The notes: generated by a model from the sequence alone, not told the origin. 64,000 nt of DNA from Ariolimax columbianus (GCA_036924085.1 JAVGWX010000012.1:33620119-33684118); one strand, 5' to 3'; positions 1 to 11,069 are shown, counted from the stretch's first letter. Translations and numbers: made by a program.

Positions 1-785
1 CTGGCAAATGGAGTTTAATGTAGATAAATGTACAGTCATCCACATGGGTAGATCCAATATGGAACATAATTACAGAATGGGAGAGAACAATATTAGAAAG
101 ATAGATAAAGAAAGGGACTTAGGGGTTATAATAGATCATACATGTAAGGTGAGGGAGCAAGTTCAGGTAGCAGTAAAAAAATCAAATGCAATGTTTGGGA
201 TGATAAAAAGAAATATTAAACATAGGAGCAAGGAGGTGATAGTCAAACTGTATAAAGCATTAGTTAGACCTAGATTGGAGTACTGTGTACAGGTGGGGAG
301 TCCTTATCAGAGAGGGGATATAGACATGCTGGAGAGAATACAAAAAAGAGCGACAAAGCTGATAGTGGGATTCCAGAATTACAATTATGAGGAAAGATAT
401 TTAAAAACTGGCCTACAGTGTCTGGAAGAGAGAAGAATTCGTGGTGACTTAATACAGGTATATAAGATGATCAGAGGAATGGATAAAGTAGACTATAACA
501 AGTTTTTTTAAAAATACAACCACCAACAAGACCAAGAGGGCACAGCTACAAGTTGACTAAGGAGAGGTCCAGATTAGATATTAGGAAGTATTTTTTTAGC
601 CAGAGAGTTGTGAATGCTTGGAATGCATTGCCAAGTGAGGTGGTGGAGGCTGGGACGGTTAATGCATTTAAGAATAGATTGGATGTGTACAGCTTCTAGA
701 GCAAGATGATGTAATTGGAACTGGTTGTATACAGACTCTGCAGAGTCTTCTAAACCAGTATAAAGACGTTCAGTTAAGTTAAGTC
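1..785 (+). mobile_element. CR1/Jockey-like LINE 3' end (family LINE-D, copy 1)
   Basis: The C-terminal part of a non-LTR retrotransposon polyprotein, cut by the window edge. Bases 8-511 encode the thumb region after reverse transcriptase, with KERDLGVIIDHTC, RPRLEYCVQ and RIQKRATKLIVGF. A run of seven T's shifts the frame, after which RGHSYKLTKERSRLDIRKYF and VVNAWNALPSEVV follow, the usual end of such proteins. The 3' end carries a perfect palindrome (gactctgcagagtc) and a short ttaagttaagt tail at about 770-785. Two further copies lie at 14980 and 40190. Confidence 0.85.
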
Positions 786-1149
786 TGCATCAAAGGAAAT
801 TGTGTGGTTTCTGTATAAATGTGTTATATACGATGCAATTTCTAGCACCATGCACAACTCTCTTTGGTCGCAGTTTATCATATGCATGGACATATGGACA
901 TTCAGTGGGCCTTTTCTGTTCTCACCGGTAATGAACCCGAGATTCACTCTTGAGAATCATATATCGTTTCACTCCAGCGTGAAGCATTGGCCAGAACTGC
1001 AGTTGGTCGATTTGAATGAAAGCATGTTTCCAAGAATGTGCAATAATTCAGCATTTCGCTCCACCTTCAATAACAGTAAAGCACTACATCTGGTCCCTTT
1101 ATAGGAAGCATGTATCGGAACTTTTACAGTTGCTTATTATAATGGCAGA

Positions 1150-1465
1150 TTTCTAAAAGGATGAGGTTGCCAGCCCTGAGAAAAGGCAAAGGCCGTCGTC
1201 CATCGTAGACGATGATGGTATTATTAATTTTGCTAGCGCTATTTTTAATTAAGGATTAACTGCGCTACTTTTTATCCTCACTCTCACGTCTCGAGCCGCC
1301 CGACCTCAGTGGCAAGTCAAGGACAAGACTAGGGGGCGACTACGAGATACAGGGGACTCCGCATCAAGCACCCGTAAAAAAGACGGCGAAGTCCGGAGTC
1401 GAACCCACATCACCTGATCACGAGGCCGGCTGCCTAACCACTTCGCCACAGAATCACATACAACC
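1150..1465 (-). mobile_element. tRNA-derived SINE (family SINE-T2)
   Basis: Read on the minus strand, the head has an A-box-like TGGCGAAGTGG and a B-box GGTTCGACTCC, followed by a body with a GAGAGTGAGGATAAAAAG segment and a tail containing GATGGACGACGGCC. A second copy lies at 36185-36465 on the plus strand, with the same order of blocks. The head resembles a tRNA but has no intact cloverleaf in the body, so this is not a functional tRNA gene. Confidence 0.75.
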
Positions 1466-1767
1466 CTATTTAATCGGTTTTGACAGCATGTATGGAATGT
1501 GACAGTGACTCCATTCTTTTCATCACATACAATTAAAAACACAATTGTTTGCCCCAATGACAGACGTGCTTTGCAATAAATCGTCAGGGAATCGTATTAC
1601 AAACCGGGCGAAACAAAAGGCGCACACACGCACGTCAATATACAGAGGGACATATAGACAGGCAGTGAAAGTAGTTTCTGGATGGTCTTTGTATATGACA
1701 GGCAAGAAAGGGGGGGGGGGGTGAACAAGGGAAGTAATTCATATAATAGACTTCATTGCACCTGTGG

Positions 1768-2105
1768 CACCCATATGTGCTTAGTTCTTTCCATTATACC
1801 TGGGGCACCCATATGTGCTTAGTTCTTTCCATTACACCTGGGGCACCCATATGTGCTTAGTTCTTTCCATTACACCTGGGGCACCCATATGTGCTTAGTT
1901 CTTTCCATTACACCTGGGGCACCCATATGTGCTTAGTTCTTTCCATTACACTTGGGGGCACCCATATGTGCTTAGTTCTGTCCATTACACTTGGGGGCAC
2001 CCATATGTGCTTAGTTCTGTCCATTACACTTGGGGGCACCCATATGTGCTTAGTCCTTTCCATTACAACTGGGGGCACCCATATGTGATTAGTCCTTTCC
2101 ATTAC
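1768..2105. repeat. 38-39 bp minisatellite, about 9 copies
   Basis: The unit contains CACCCATATGTGCTTAGTTC, then a ttCCATTACACc(t)GGGG spacer. Unit starts fall at 1768, 1806, 1844, 1882, 1920, 1959, 1998, 2037 and 2076, so the period is 38 and grows to 39 by one extra G. Reading frames across it are open in both directions only because the unit lacks stops. They are not genes. Confidence 0.95.
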
Positions 2106-2109
2106 TGAA

Positions 2110-2395
2110 AGTACCGACGACATAGCTCGAACTCCGTAGCTGTCGCAGAGGCTCTGAAATGTTTTCCGTGACTTCCACAGGTATCTCTTTACATCTGGGT
2201 CGACTGGAAGATGTGGTTGTACCACGACCTCCCCCCTCCCCTTCCCACCACCCCACCCCCCCCCCCCCCCCCCCCGACATGCCGAAGCTGTCAAATTGAG
2301 CCCGACGAGATTCGAACCTGATATGTTGGGATTGTAAGCCAGGCAAACAACTCCTAGACCATCGAATCTTGCAAGAATACAATGTCACACTGAGA
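2110..2395 (-). mobile_element. tRNA-like SINE or tRNA pseudogene with body
   Basis: On the minus strand, 2390-2290 shows an A-box-like TGGTCTAGGAG and a B-box GGTTCGAATCT about 40 bases apart, as in a tRNA-derived head. A poly-G/C run (2254-2275) and a unique-looking body follow. Only one copy is seen here, so whether it is a SINE or a decayed tRNA with flanking DNA is open. Confidence 0.5.
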
Positions 2396-2539
2396 GCGCG
2401 CTGTAAATAGCGCCAAACAGTGAATAGGCTAACTCTTCAAAGGTAGACAGCTATCCATAATGATGGCATACCACACCCTGTCTTTTACAAAGGTAAAAAG
2501 CCTACTGAACGTGAATTAGTCTACTGGTTTTAAAGGGGA

Positions 2540-3545
2540 TAGGAGACTAACGTCCGGTCAGGCGAAATGTAATTCTTAAAATCAACAAAGTCGATACAGA
2601 CAAGCCCTGAAAGTTGACGAATCGAGAAATGGCGGAAATTGTTGCAGCCCCACATAGATCGAACTTCGAGAGGAAACTGGTTCCGAACATCGTCTACCAT
2701 ACACAACATGGAATTTACTGAACAGACTCCGAACTGGTGTATCAGGTTGCAAGAGGAATATCCAGAGATGGGGATACACATGTGATGCCACAAATGACAA
2801 TGCAATCCATGTCGCTGAAGAATGGATGCATGTTATATGAAGTGGTGCTTGTACTCGGAAAGTACTGATCAAGATCCCCACATAACGTTCACGCTGGTCT
2901 CCATGGAAACAGACTGTTTTAAAACAGATTGACTGACGAGGCTGGGTATCGACGTGATCCCGGAAGTAATGTGCGAAACGCAGATGACGCCAAGCGTAGC
3001 ACGACCGCCTGGAGAACCCCAACCAACTTTCATCAGCACGCTCAGGATTTGAGGATATCTTCTGCAACCTGCCACTTAAAGCTTTTTTCATGGCAAACAG
3101 AAGAGTAAAGTTACTTCTCCTTCTTCTTCCTTCGTTCTCAATCTTCCGCCAGCAATTTCCTAAAAAGGGCTTTGCAAGTAGCAGGATGTTGTCGGGGGAA
3201 CTGAAAGCGTTGTGTCATAGTTTACAGATTGACTGCGATATATACACTTTTTGGACCGATACATCTGACTTCAGCACAACATTTTTTATTACCAGGTTAG
3301 CCTTTCCTCTTCTATCCTTCTCTTTAGCCAGTATGTCCTGCTGTAGCCTGTTATACAGGATGACCACGTGGATGTGTAGAAGGGTGCTGGCAGCTGTTAT
3401 CCAGGATCACCACGTGGAGGTGTAGAAAGATGCTGGCAGCTCTGACTCGCTGGTCCTGACGTTAGCAGTCAGTTAGTCAATTTACTGATTACTGCAGCTC
3501 GATGCAGTAAAGTTACTCACTGTGAGCATTCAGCAACAACAACAA
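2540..3545 (+). mobile_element. short CAA-tailed repeat (family G), interrupted copy
   Basis: The element begins GAGACTAACGTCCGGTCAGG and ends with AGAGTAAAGTTAC, TCACTGTGAGCATTC and a (CAACAA)n tail at about 3530-3545. Its middle has GACGTGATCCCGGAAGTAATG and ATCAGCACGCTC. Relatives are at 11070-11430 (minus) and 61778-62490 (plus). The order of matching blocks suggests about 2575-2868 is extra DNA relative to the other copies. SINE-B (3116-3505) is inserted near the 3' end. The element's coding status and class are unknown; it behaves like a SINE. Confidence 0.65.
3116..3505 (-). mobile_element. SINE-B copy with 12-bp target duplication
   Basis: A roughly 390-bp member of the most frequent short repeat of the window. 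Its sense strand is minus, so its tail appears as ctccttcttcttcc at the left end. AGTAAAGTTACT flanks it at 3104-3115 and 3506-3517. Internal blocks shared with other copies include AGCAGGATGTTGTC and GGTGTAGAAGG. This copy has an internal duplication of the bases around CCAGGATCACCACGTGGA (3355-3425). Confidence 0.85.
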
Positions 3546-4635
3546 TAAAGAAAGCTCTAGAAACAAGTTCCTATATATCTTCCATGAGTAAATGAGTAAA
3601 TAACTAGTGATGTGGATTGCAAGACAGAGTAGAAGAAGAGATTTTAAAACAAAAAATTAAACTTTTAAGAAAAATATTTGTTCTCATTCAATTTGTTCCG
3701 TAATGTGAAATGTTTTCTACGGCTTTGTACTGCATCCGACTTTAGCATATATTTTTAAGTGGCTTTACGTTCAATTAAGGACATGCTACACGATGATGAT
3801 ACAAAAGAGGCACAAAGCAACAACAAGAAATAATACAAATAATAATACCAATTATTTACAAAATTACCAGTGTACCCGGCCGAAAATATTTAAACAATCT
3901 CATCTGCAATAGCGAAGTGTGAAGATGATTTTAGGGTAAGCTGAGTCATGAACATGAAGGGTTACACTTGAGGATATCGAAAAAATGTTGAACAGTACTT
4001 CATATTTGTGCTGAATTAGGTAGGTGAAACACGTGCTGTGAACGCACTTCTGCACAGTTGGAAAAAAAATATATATGACCCTCTTCTTTAACTCGTGATG
4101 AAATCGCAATCACACAACTAAACAAAAGAGCACTGAAATAACATTTGAAACACACTTTGAGAGCTTGGAATTTAACACTTAGGCATGAAAGACCGAACTA
4201 ATTTGTGGGTAGATGACTGTGAAGAAAAAGTTGCGCCGTATTGACAGTCTCCTAGCTACCAATTGACCTGATTCCTATGATGTGCTATACTGGACGCAAT
4301 CAGCTTACCTTTCCAAAAGTAAATTCACTTTGCAGCTTCGCGCTTTTGCTAACATGCCACTACGCATCATTTCAATTTCTAATTTATTTAACATCTGTTT
4401 TTTGCAAAGGGGTGTTTTCTCTAATTCTTCAAACCCATTTGGGATAGTTATAGTTCAGCCTATCCTTTTTAGTGTTTATTATATTATAACTCTTCGTCAC
4501 TGCCCACTGCTCGTCTGACTATCAATAGAAGGAGTTCAGGAGGCGATTAATTCTTCGCTATGAAAATACTCTGTGAGCTTATAAGACTATACAAATAATG
4601 ACCAATATACTGCTTCAACGCCAAGTCTCCGAGAG
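3546..4635. other. no feature recognised
   Basis: AT-rich DNA with short open frames on both strands, none resembling a known protein or a window repeat. Nothing further can be supported. Confidence 0.5.
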
Positions 4636-4639
4636 TTCA

Positions 4640-5905
4640 GATCTTTGATTGACACATTCAAACACCTTTCGTGTTGGTATCCACTGTATTGTCTCTATTA
4701 AGTCTAATCTGTTTTGGTAGTCACTGCTTGGTCTTGTGACTGCCAATTGCACTGTGTTTGAGTAGCCACTTGTTACTGTCAAATGTTTTTTGGGTTTTGG
4801 GTCCTTGTCAAATGTACTGTGATTGAGTAGAAGCTTATCCCAGTCAACTGAAACTGTACTGAGTTTTGGTAGTAGCTCATTGGTCTTGTGCGTGTCAGCT
4901 ATTCTGTGTTTGAGTAGCGTAGCGGCTTGTCCCTGTCAACAGTGTGAAACGGCTCACATCCCATAGCCTGTATCCTTGGTACTGAACGCTTATAGCGGAG
5001 GTAGAACTACCACGTCAAAGACAACATCGGGGATACGAGCGAGCAGCAAAGGGCACGATCCAGTTAGATCAGAGGATAGATGACCTACCGAACCGCAAAC
5101 GTCCTCCTCTGCACGTATTTCCCATTACTTTGTAATGGTCAAAGATGAAGATCGACGGGCAGCAACGACTTCTCAGAGTTTACCTGTGGTAGACGAACCT
5201 TCGGTCACCGAAGTTCAGACAACTAAGAATCGCAACAGACCTATCACGGCAACCTGCCTATGCACTGCACAGCGTCGCCCAAGCACCAAGATGGTCGAGT
5301 GTTTCAGGGACAATCAACACGACAGGATTACTCACTCCTTGGTCTTGTCCCTGACAATTCTACTGCATGTTGGTAGTAATCTTGACCCTGTCAACTGTGT
5401 TAGGGTTTGGGTAGTAGGCTTGACCCTGTCAACTGTGCTAGGGTTTGGGTAGTAGGCTTGACCCTGTCAACTGTGTTAGGGTTTGGGTAGTAGGCTTGAC
5501 CCTGTCAACTGTGTTAGGGTTTGGGTAGTAGGCTTGACCCTGTCAACTGTGCTAGAGTTTGGGTAGTAGGCTTGGCCTTGTCAACTGTGTTAGGGTTTGG
5601 GTAGTAGGCTTGGCCTTGTCAACTGTGTTTAGGGTTTGGGTAGTAGGTTTGGCCTTGTCGACTGTGCTAGGGTTTTGGTAGTAAGCTTGACCCTGTCAAC
5701 TGTGCTAGGGTTTGAGTAGTAGGCTTAGCCTTGTCAACTGTGTTAGTGTTTGGGTAGTAAGCTTGACCGTGTCAACTGTGTTAGAGTTTGCATAGTAGCT
5801 CATCAATGTCGACTGTACTGTACTTGGGTAGTTGCTTGTCCCAGACTACTGTACTGTGTTTATGTAGCAGCTCATCCCTACCAAATGTACTGTGTTTAGG
5901 TAGGA
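4640..5905. repeat. 38-bp minisatellite with degenerate flank
   Basis: The core array, about 5330-5810, has a unit of 38 bases including GGGTAGTAGGCTTGACCCTG and TCAACTGTGTTAGGGTTT, for example starting at 5409 and 5447. Degenerate copies continue to about 5900, and others occur upstream at about 4640-4960. Between them, 4960-5325 is not repetitive. The outer copies are more diverged, as expected for an array maintained in its centre. Confidence 0.9.
4960..5325. other. GC- and CpG-richer island inside the minisatellite
   Basis: This block differs from its AT-rich surroundings and contains many CpG dinucleotides (for example around 5025-5050, 5080-5110 and 5145-5215). An open frame begins at 5135 with MVKDEDRRAATTSQSLP and runs into the minisatellite. 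I recognise no domain. It could be a young insertion or an old unmethylated segment. Confidence 0.4.
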
Positions 5906-5939
5906 AAAAAAATAAATATTTTTCAAGTAGTCAAGTAGT

Positions 5940-7085
5940 CAAAATGTCATTTATTTTTTAATATAATATCTTGCAATGTTAATGCACTATCCCAGCGTTT
6001 AAGTAATGCTTAAAAAACTTCAGCAAAAAAAAAGATTTATCAGTATGTCTGAACCAATCCAGGACAGCCTGCTTCACTTCATCATCAGTGCTGAAATGCT
6101 GACCTTCCAGGAATTCTTTTATGGATCCAAACAGGTTGAAATCACTTTGATCAAGCTCTTGGCTGTAAGGTGGATGTGACAATACCTCTCAGTCGAGTTG
6201 CTGCAGATGGCACAAAGCGCAGTGAGCCGAATGTGGTCGACTGCTATCTTGCGGGAACAGGGCGATCTTTATGATCAAACCAGGCGGGTTTTTTTCCACG
6301 TCCATGGAATGTATGTGAATGTACTGTTCACCGTTGATAGTGGCATCATGGGGTAGAAAATCAACATGAATAATGTCAAATTTGACCCAGAAAACACTCG
6401 TCATCACTTTACCTGCAGACACAACTGTCCTAAATTGTTTGGGTGGTGGTGATTGCTTATACTTCTACTGCTTAGATGTTCATTTCAATTCAGGAGTATA
6501 ATGATGTGCCCAGGTTTTGTCACATGTAATGATGCGCCCAGGTTTTGTCACATGTAATGATGCGATCCAAAAAGTCATGTCCTTCCATGTCAAAACGTTC
6601 CTTCAATTCAGTGCAGGCTTGAACTCTTCTCTGCCGCTCAAAAGCGGAAAGCTGTATTGACACCCAGCAATGTAAATGTTCATGAATAATAGTGTTCACT
6701 GTACCCAGAGAAAGACTTGCCTCTTGTGCAATTTTGCAACAAGTTATGTGTCGATCTTCCAGAATAAGACAATTCACAATCTGGATATGTCTTACTGCGG
6801 CTAAGTGTCTAATCACTGTATTGTGGTTGCAGTCTTCTGTAAATTTTTCGCAGGTTTCACACCTTCTTTTACAAGAAACTTCATCACAGCACGCTGTTCC
6901 ATGCAAGCGCAAACAGTGTTGTCCGCCATTTTTATTTATTTGTGACATGACTGGCCCATGGCACGTGGATCACCTAGCAGTAGTAGGACACAAGTGCCCC
7001 TAGCTAATGATAGTAGTTCCAGCACGCTATAACCCATTCAGGAAGAACTAGAACAAAAAGTCCTGGTTTGATTTGAACACCCCTC
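5940..7085 (-). pseudogene. mariner-family transposon, dead transposase
   Basis: On the minus strand the transposase is broken into frames at 6948-6520, 6422-6189 and 6182-5979. Recognisable pieces are the helix-turn-helix end (QRRVQACTELKERF), the first catalytic region DRIITCDKTWAHHY (usually GDETW), FLPHDATINGEQYI, the second acidic site in FPQDSSRPHSAHC, and HPPYSQELDQSDFNLFG with the third D. This fits a D,D34D mariner. The 5' terminal inverted repeat lies at about 7045-7085 (ACGAGGGGTGTTCAAAT on the minus strand). No matching 3' repeat is visible near 5900-5940. Frameshifts and altered motifs make activity impossible. Confidence 0.85.
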
Positions 7086-7089
7086 GTAT

Positions 7090-7845
7090 GTTATCATTTT
7101 GTGAAAATTTAAGTTTAAAGAAAAGTCCACATGTTATCTTTTCCAGATGAGGATGTGAGACCATCCCCGTGTAACCTGTAGCTAGTATGGATGGAGTCTG
7201 CAAACGAAAAGGACGAAGGTTTGATGCTGGACCATGCCAGTGAATTTGCCACTCTTCCCTCATGTGAAAATAGACACAGGTAATTGTGATTATTTAGAGA
7301 ATGGCAGTTGATGACGACGGGGCAAGGTGGTTAGTGATACGGCTCAAAGTCTAAACTCTTCAGGGGTTCAGATTCTTGAAACAGACAGGTCGTATCTCTA
7401 TGGAAGTAACTTTTTTTGTGAATTTGGCAATTAGTTACAAAACTTAATACAACGCACACTGTCTTTTTGAATAAAAAAAGAGAGACATAGACAACAAAAA
7501 TACAGTTTTAAACATATTACCAACGAAATTTTAAAACAGAATCAATTTTAAAAAAAATTTATTTGCAAAAATATAACTATTATTTTTTTTTAATTTGGAA
7601 AAGTATTTTTCTCAAATATAAATGATACATTAATAAATAATTTTACCATAAAATATAAATATAAAATTCTATTATTTAAAAAAATGAATTTCTAGCTTAA
7701 CTTCAGTCCTTTAAGATAACTGTCTTCTTGTCTTTGTTCACTCCAGCTGGAGTATAGAGTCACTACTACCAATGGACTCCTTCAGGCAGTGTGAGCCTAA
7801 GCACTTTATATGCTTTAGCAACAGTAGTTTCTGTAGCAGTTGGTT
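7090..7845. other. no gene recognised; very AT-rich at 7430-7690
   Basis: There are only short open frames. The stretch 7430-7690 is almost entirely A and T with homopolymer runs. Confidence 0.5.
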
Positions 7846-7915
7846 GTAGATAATGAGGTTGCTAGCCACATCCACAGCTTTTTTAGTCCCCTTTTATGCC
7901 ATGCATGAAGGTGCA
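7846..7915. repeat. shared ~60-bp core block
   Basis: The sequence ATGAGGTTGCTAGCCAC, then TTTTTTAGTCCCCTTTTATG and GCATGAAGG, recurs in several unrelated contexts: 57038-57085, 53120-53180 and 42790-42850, and reversed at about 42005-42060, 8640-8695 and 12785-12835. It may be a conserved SINE core or a LINE 3' end. Confidence 0.6.
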
Positions 7916-7932
7916 ATGGTCCTATTTTCTTC

Positions 7933-8276
7933 TTGGCTTGACTTGGCTTCGTTCGTTCTCAATCTCCCGCTATCAAACCTTGAAAGGGCTTAAGTATCAG
8001 AATGTAGTCCAGAGAACGGAATGCGTTGTGTCGTAGTTTACACCTTGAATGCGACATTTGCCCCTTTCGGTCCAACACATCTGACTTCAGCAAGCATTTT
8101 TTGAGTACCGGGTCAGTATTCCCTCTTTGATCTCTTCTATTTAGCCAGTCTGCCCTGCTGCAGCCTGCTATCCAGGATTACCGCATGGAGGTGTAGAAGG
8201 GTCTTGGCAGCTGTGCTTCGCTTGCCCTGACGTTAGCAGTCAGCTATGGGTCGCTGACCACTGCAGCTCATGCGCT
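7933..8276 (-). mobile_element. SINE-B copy, slightly 5' truncated
   Basis: Flanked by a near-perfect duplication, TCCTATTTTCTTC (left) and TCCTATTCTCTTC (right, ending at 8288). The copy lacks the last 15-17 bases of the sense 5' end (GGGATCAAGATGCTGAG in other copies). Its tail is a short AAGCC-type repeat rather than GAA. Confidence 0.85.
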
Positions 8277-8529
8277 CCTATTCTCTTCTCATCAATAAGA
8301 GCTCTCTGGAATTCACTCAGATATAAGCCCAATTTAGGTTGCTCAAAAACATCCTTGTGGCCTGTTCTCAGACTAAATATTAGGTTAGTTAGTTGTCTTT
8401 CCACCAATGCCGTTAAGCATCGTGGGGAGTTTAAGTTGTCTGTCCTGCACCAGGCATCGCATCGGTCAATGTTAGCCTGTGTCACTGCACAATTAATCTA
8501 ATTTCATCTATCCACCTGCTTTGCAGCCA

Positions 8530-9150
8530 CCCTCGTGTCCTGTAGCCAGAAATATTTACTTGGAGAAATCACAACGCCCTGGAGTTCATCAGAAACATGC
8601 TCAGGTTGAAAAGAATAGAAGTAATTTAACCTTCTAAGCATATTGTTAAAGATGACTGAAGAGGGTTGTATATAGGGCTAGCAAACTCATCATTATACAA
8701 TATGCTGCTACAGAGACCGTTATAATTAGAGCATTCCAAGTGCTTTGGCACATGCTTCCTGGGGCAGGCCGAGGTAATGGGTGTCACTATGTTTCATTTG
8801 GGACAGAATGGTCAACCATCATCACATCAAAAAGGAATACACAACCACAGAATGGACCTATATGTACACAGATGGATCAGCAATGAGAGAGGGAACATCT
8901 AATTAGAATAGGAGTTAAGATTACTCAGAGTGAGGAGAAACATACTGATCAAGTATTTTTCTCACATTTTCGTAAATGCTCCTGAAAACTGACTATGTCA
9001 TTGCAGTGGGGCCAGCAACCTGGGAATCAAAATTAATTCCCATAGTGAAGAGCTTATGAGTAACATTGCATTATAATACATCCAGATGAAGCTCTGTCCA
9101 CATTCTCAAGTACACCTTGGGTTACAAGTAGAATCACTGTAACCCACTAT
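8530..9150 (+). mobile_element. LINE fragment with RNase H start
   Basis: Highly decayed. Around 8850-8890 the plus strand reads TEWTYMYTDGSAMREG, the first strand and catalytic D of a LINE RNase H domain. The rest has stops in all frames. It probably belongs to the same host LINE as 10322-10990. Confidence 0.5.
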
Positions 9151-9228
9151 CAAAATAATGTCGCCAAGAGTTAACTCATCTCAGCACGAGTTTCTGTTTC
9201 TAAGAATCGATGTCACTGCACTTCAGAC

Positions 9229-9255
9229 ATACTCTCTCTCTCTCTCTCTCTCTCT
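9229..9255. repeat. (TC)n microsatellite
   Basis: An uninterrupted run of about 13 TC dinucleotides. Confidence 0.95.
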
Positions 9256-9324
9256 TTGCAAATGTTGCAGGGACTGGATGCTGATGGTACCTGTAGCTTG
9301 CTGGCTGTACACTCTTCTGCTCCG

Positions 9325-9540
9325 TTATCTCTTGCGCTGCACTTCACTGTAACCTTGTTTGATGTCGAAACTTTGCAGTCTGTGGATTGCTGATTTATCT
9401 ATTTTGGTATTTTTATCCAACAGACAGTCATTGATTGATTTCAAAATGTCATTCCTATACCTCACTAATGTGTCCCATGATGGGAGCTTGTGAAGCCAAG
9501 ATCTCAGCTCTTTCGATCCCCTGAACTCTAGCATGACCAA
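9325..9540 (-). pseudogene. unknown coding fragment, related to 39190-39380
   Basis: The open frame includes ILKSINDCLLDKNTKIDKSA and IHRLQSFDIKQ. The plus-strand segment at 39190-39380 reads IQKSIIDCFMNVDTLIDEKT, then ITRWQRFDVHQ, clearly the same protein family. Both lie beside LINE remains, so a domain of a LINE protein is likely, but I cannot name it. Confidence 0.5.
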
Positions 9541-9738
9541 GACAGTAGATCCATGTCAACCTCTAGAAGTTTGAGGCCTCAACAGCTGCTTTCCACTCGT
9601 ACCTCAGTCAAACCTTCTGTATCTTTTGAAGTTAGGTTTGCTCACCAGTCACAATGATTGCCCTTGTTAAAGATCTCAGATAGCCATCTTAACGCTTAGA
9701 TCACTGTTTCCATCTCCATTCTCAAACTGGAGGTTAAT

Positions 9739-10306
9739 CTTCTTCTTCTTCTTCTTCTTCGTACGCAGTCAGACATCCACCTTTATTTTTTTGAAAAAAG
9801 CAGCGGTCATCCTGAGACTGTCGACACTGCCATAGAGCTTGTCTAGTGTTGCCACTGGTGATGGCCACATCTGCTTTCTCTGATCCTTGTATGTCGGGCA
9901 GTTTTGCAGCAAATGCTCAGCGGTCATTTTCCCGGCACCACACGGGCATTCATCAGTGCCACCTATCTTCAATTTGTTGAATAGGTGGTACCTGAGTCTA
10001 TTGTGGCCAGTGCGAAGTCTGAAGACCACAACCTGCTCTCTTCTGTTCAACTGGTAATAGGCATCGTTTTTTGTGTATCCAGCATGTTCGGTTTCGCATT
10101 TGGTCATGTATCTAGCTCTAATAAGCCGTTTTGACTCTTCGTATGTCATACTAATATCTGGTTGTGGTAGTCTTGCACCTTTTTTTGCCAGTCTGTCTGC
10201 CTCCTCATTGCCTTGGATGTTGCAGTGGGATGGAACCCACTGCACCACTACCCTTTTTGGTGCGGACTGCTGGCATAGTTGACAGAGTACTGCTCTTATA
10301 TCATTA
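9739..10306 (-). mobile_element. RNase-H LINE (LINE-A), 5' truncated, 15-bp target duplication
   Basis: An open frame of 159 residues (10248-9769) encodes the C-terminal half of RNase H, WVPSHCNIQGNEEADRLAKK, followed by a zinc-knuckle-like C-P-C-x7-EHLLQNC. The 3' end is GCGTACGAAGAAGAAGAAG on the minus strand. AAACTGGAGGTTAAT flanks the insertion at 9724-9738 and 10307-10321. The open frame and the perfect duplication point to a young insertion. Such I-group elements use target-primed reverse transcription. Confidence 0.9.
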
Positions 10307-10321
10307 AAACTGGAGGTTAAT

Positions 10322-10990
10322 AACTTTTAACAACATGAGTAACTTCGAACAAACAAAAATACAACATCTACATAAAATTCAAGAATAAAGAAGAATCCCA
10401 ATACTAAATGTCAACAGAATATTCTCAGATAACTTAAGAATAAAGCCAGAGGCACTAAAGACAGATTCAGTAGCTGTCATGGAAAACAAAGGTCATGCTA
10501 GAGACAAGATAATTTTCTTCATAGATTCCCTATCAGTTATAGCGGCCATCAGAAACCATCAAACACCAACCTATAGTTTCAGCGGTGTGAAAATACATTG
10601 GATTTCTGCACTCTGCAAGGCATGTGGAAACATATCTATGTTATAAATGTCTATTGACAGATATACTAGCAAAAGAGGGAGAAAACATAACTCTAAACTG
10701 AAGAAAAATAAAGTAAAGACAATGATAAAGACATCCCCATATGGACAAAAGGCACAGATAACACCCAGTCTATTCTAACATACTCAAACAGTTTCTTACC
10801 AAGAGAAGAGATCATTTGGCAATATTCAGACTGCAGATTGGCCATTGCAGACTCAGAGGCCTTCTGCTTAACAAATAACAAGCAGGATACACAGATGTGT
10901 CCATGTGTTGAGAGCAGACAAACAATAGAACATGTTCCCAGATCTATCAACTCCATGAGAGGTGCAGATAGCCAAAATGATCCTATGCAA
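10322..10990 (+). mobile_element. decayed RNase-H LINE fragment
   Basis: Pieces such as IIFFIDSLSVIAAIRNHQTP (RNase H helix with D) and, further on, a TIEHVPRSINSM-type zinc-knuckle remnant occur in shifting frames. LINE-A (9739-10306) sits at its left edge, so this older LINE was probably the target. Beyond recall. Confidence 0.6.
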
Positions 10991-11069
10991 TCCAGTTAAG
11001 GGTTAAGCTGTATAATGACAAATAAATCCTGAGATAGATCACCAATTTGACAGAGTAATTCTAAAGAAG

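Noticed and set aside
1891..2294. Open frames on both strands through the 38-bp array
   Set aside because: Tandem repeat translation, no protein family.
5409..5810. Telomere-like TTAGGGTTTGGG strings
   Set aside because: They occur once per 38-bp unit and not as a hexamer array; this is a minisatellite.
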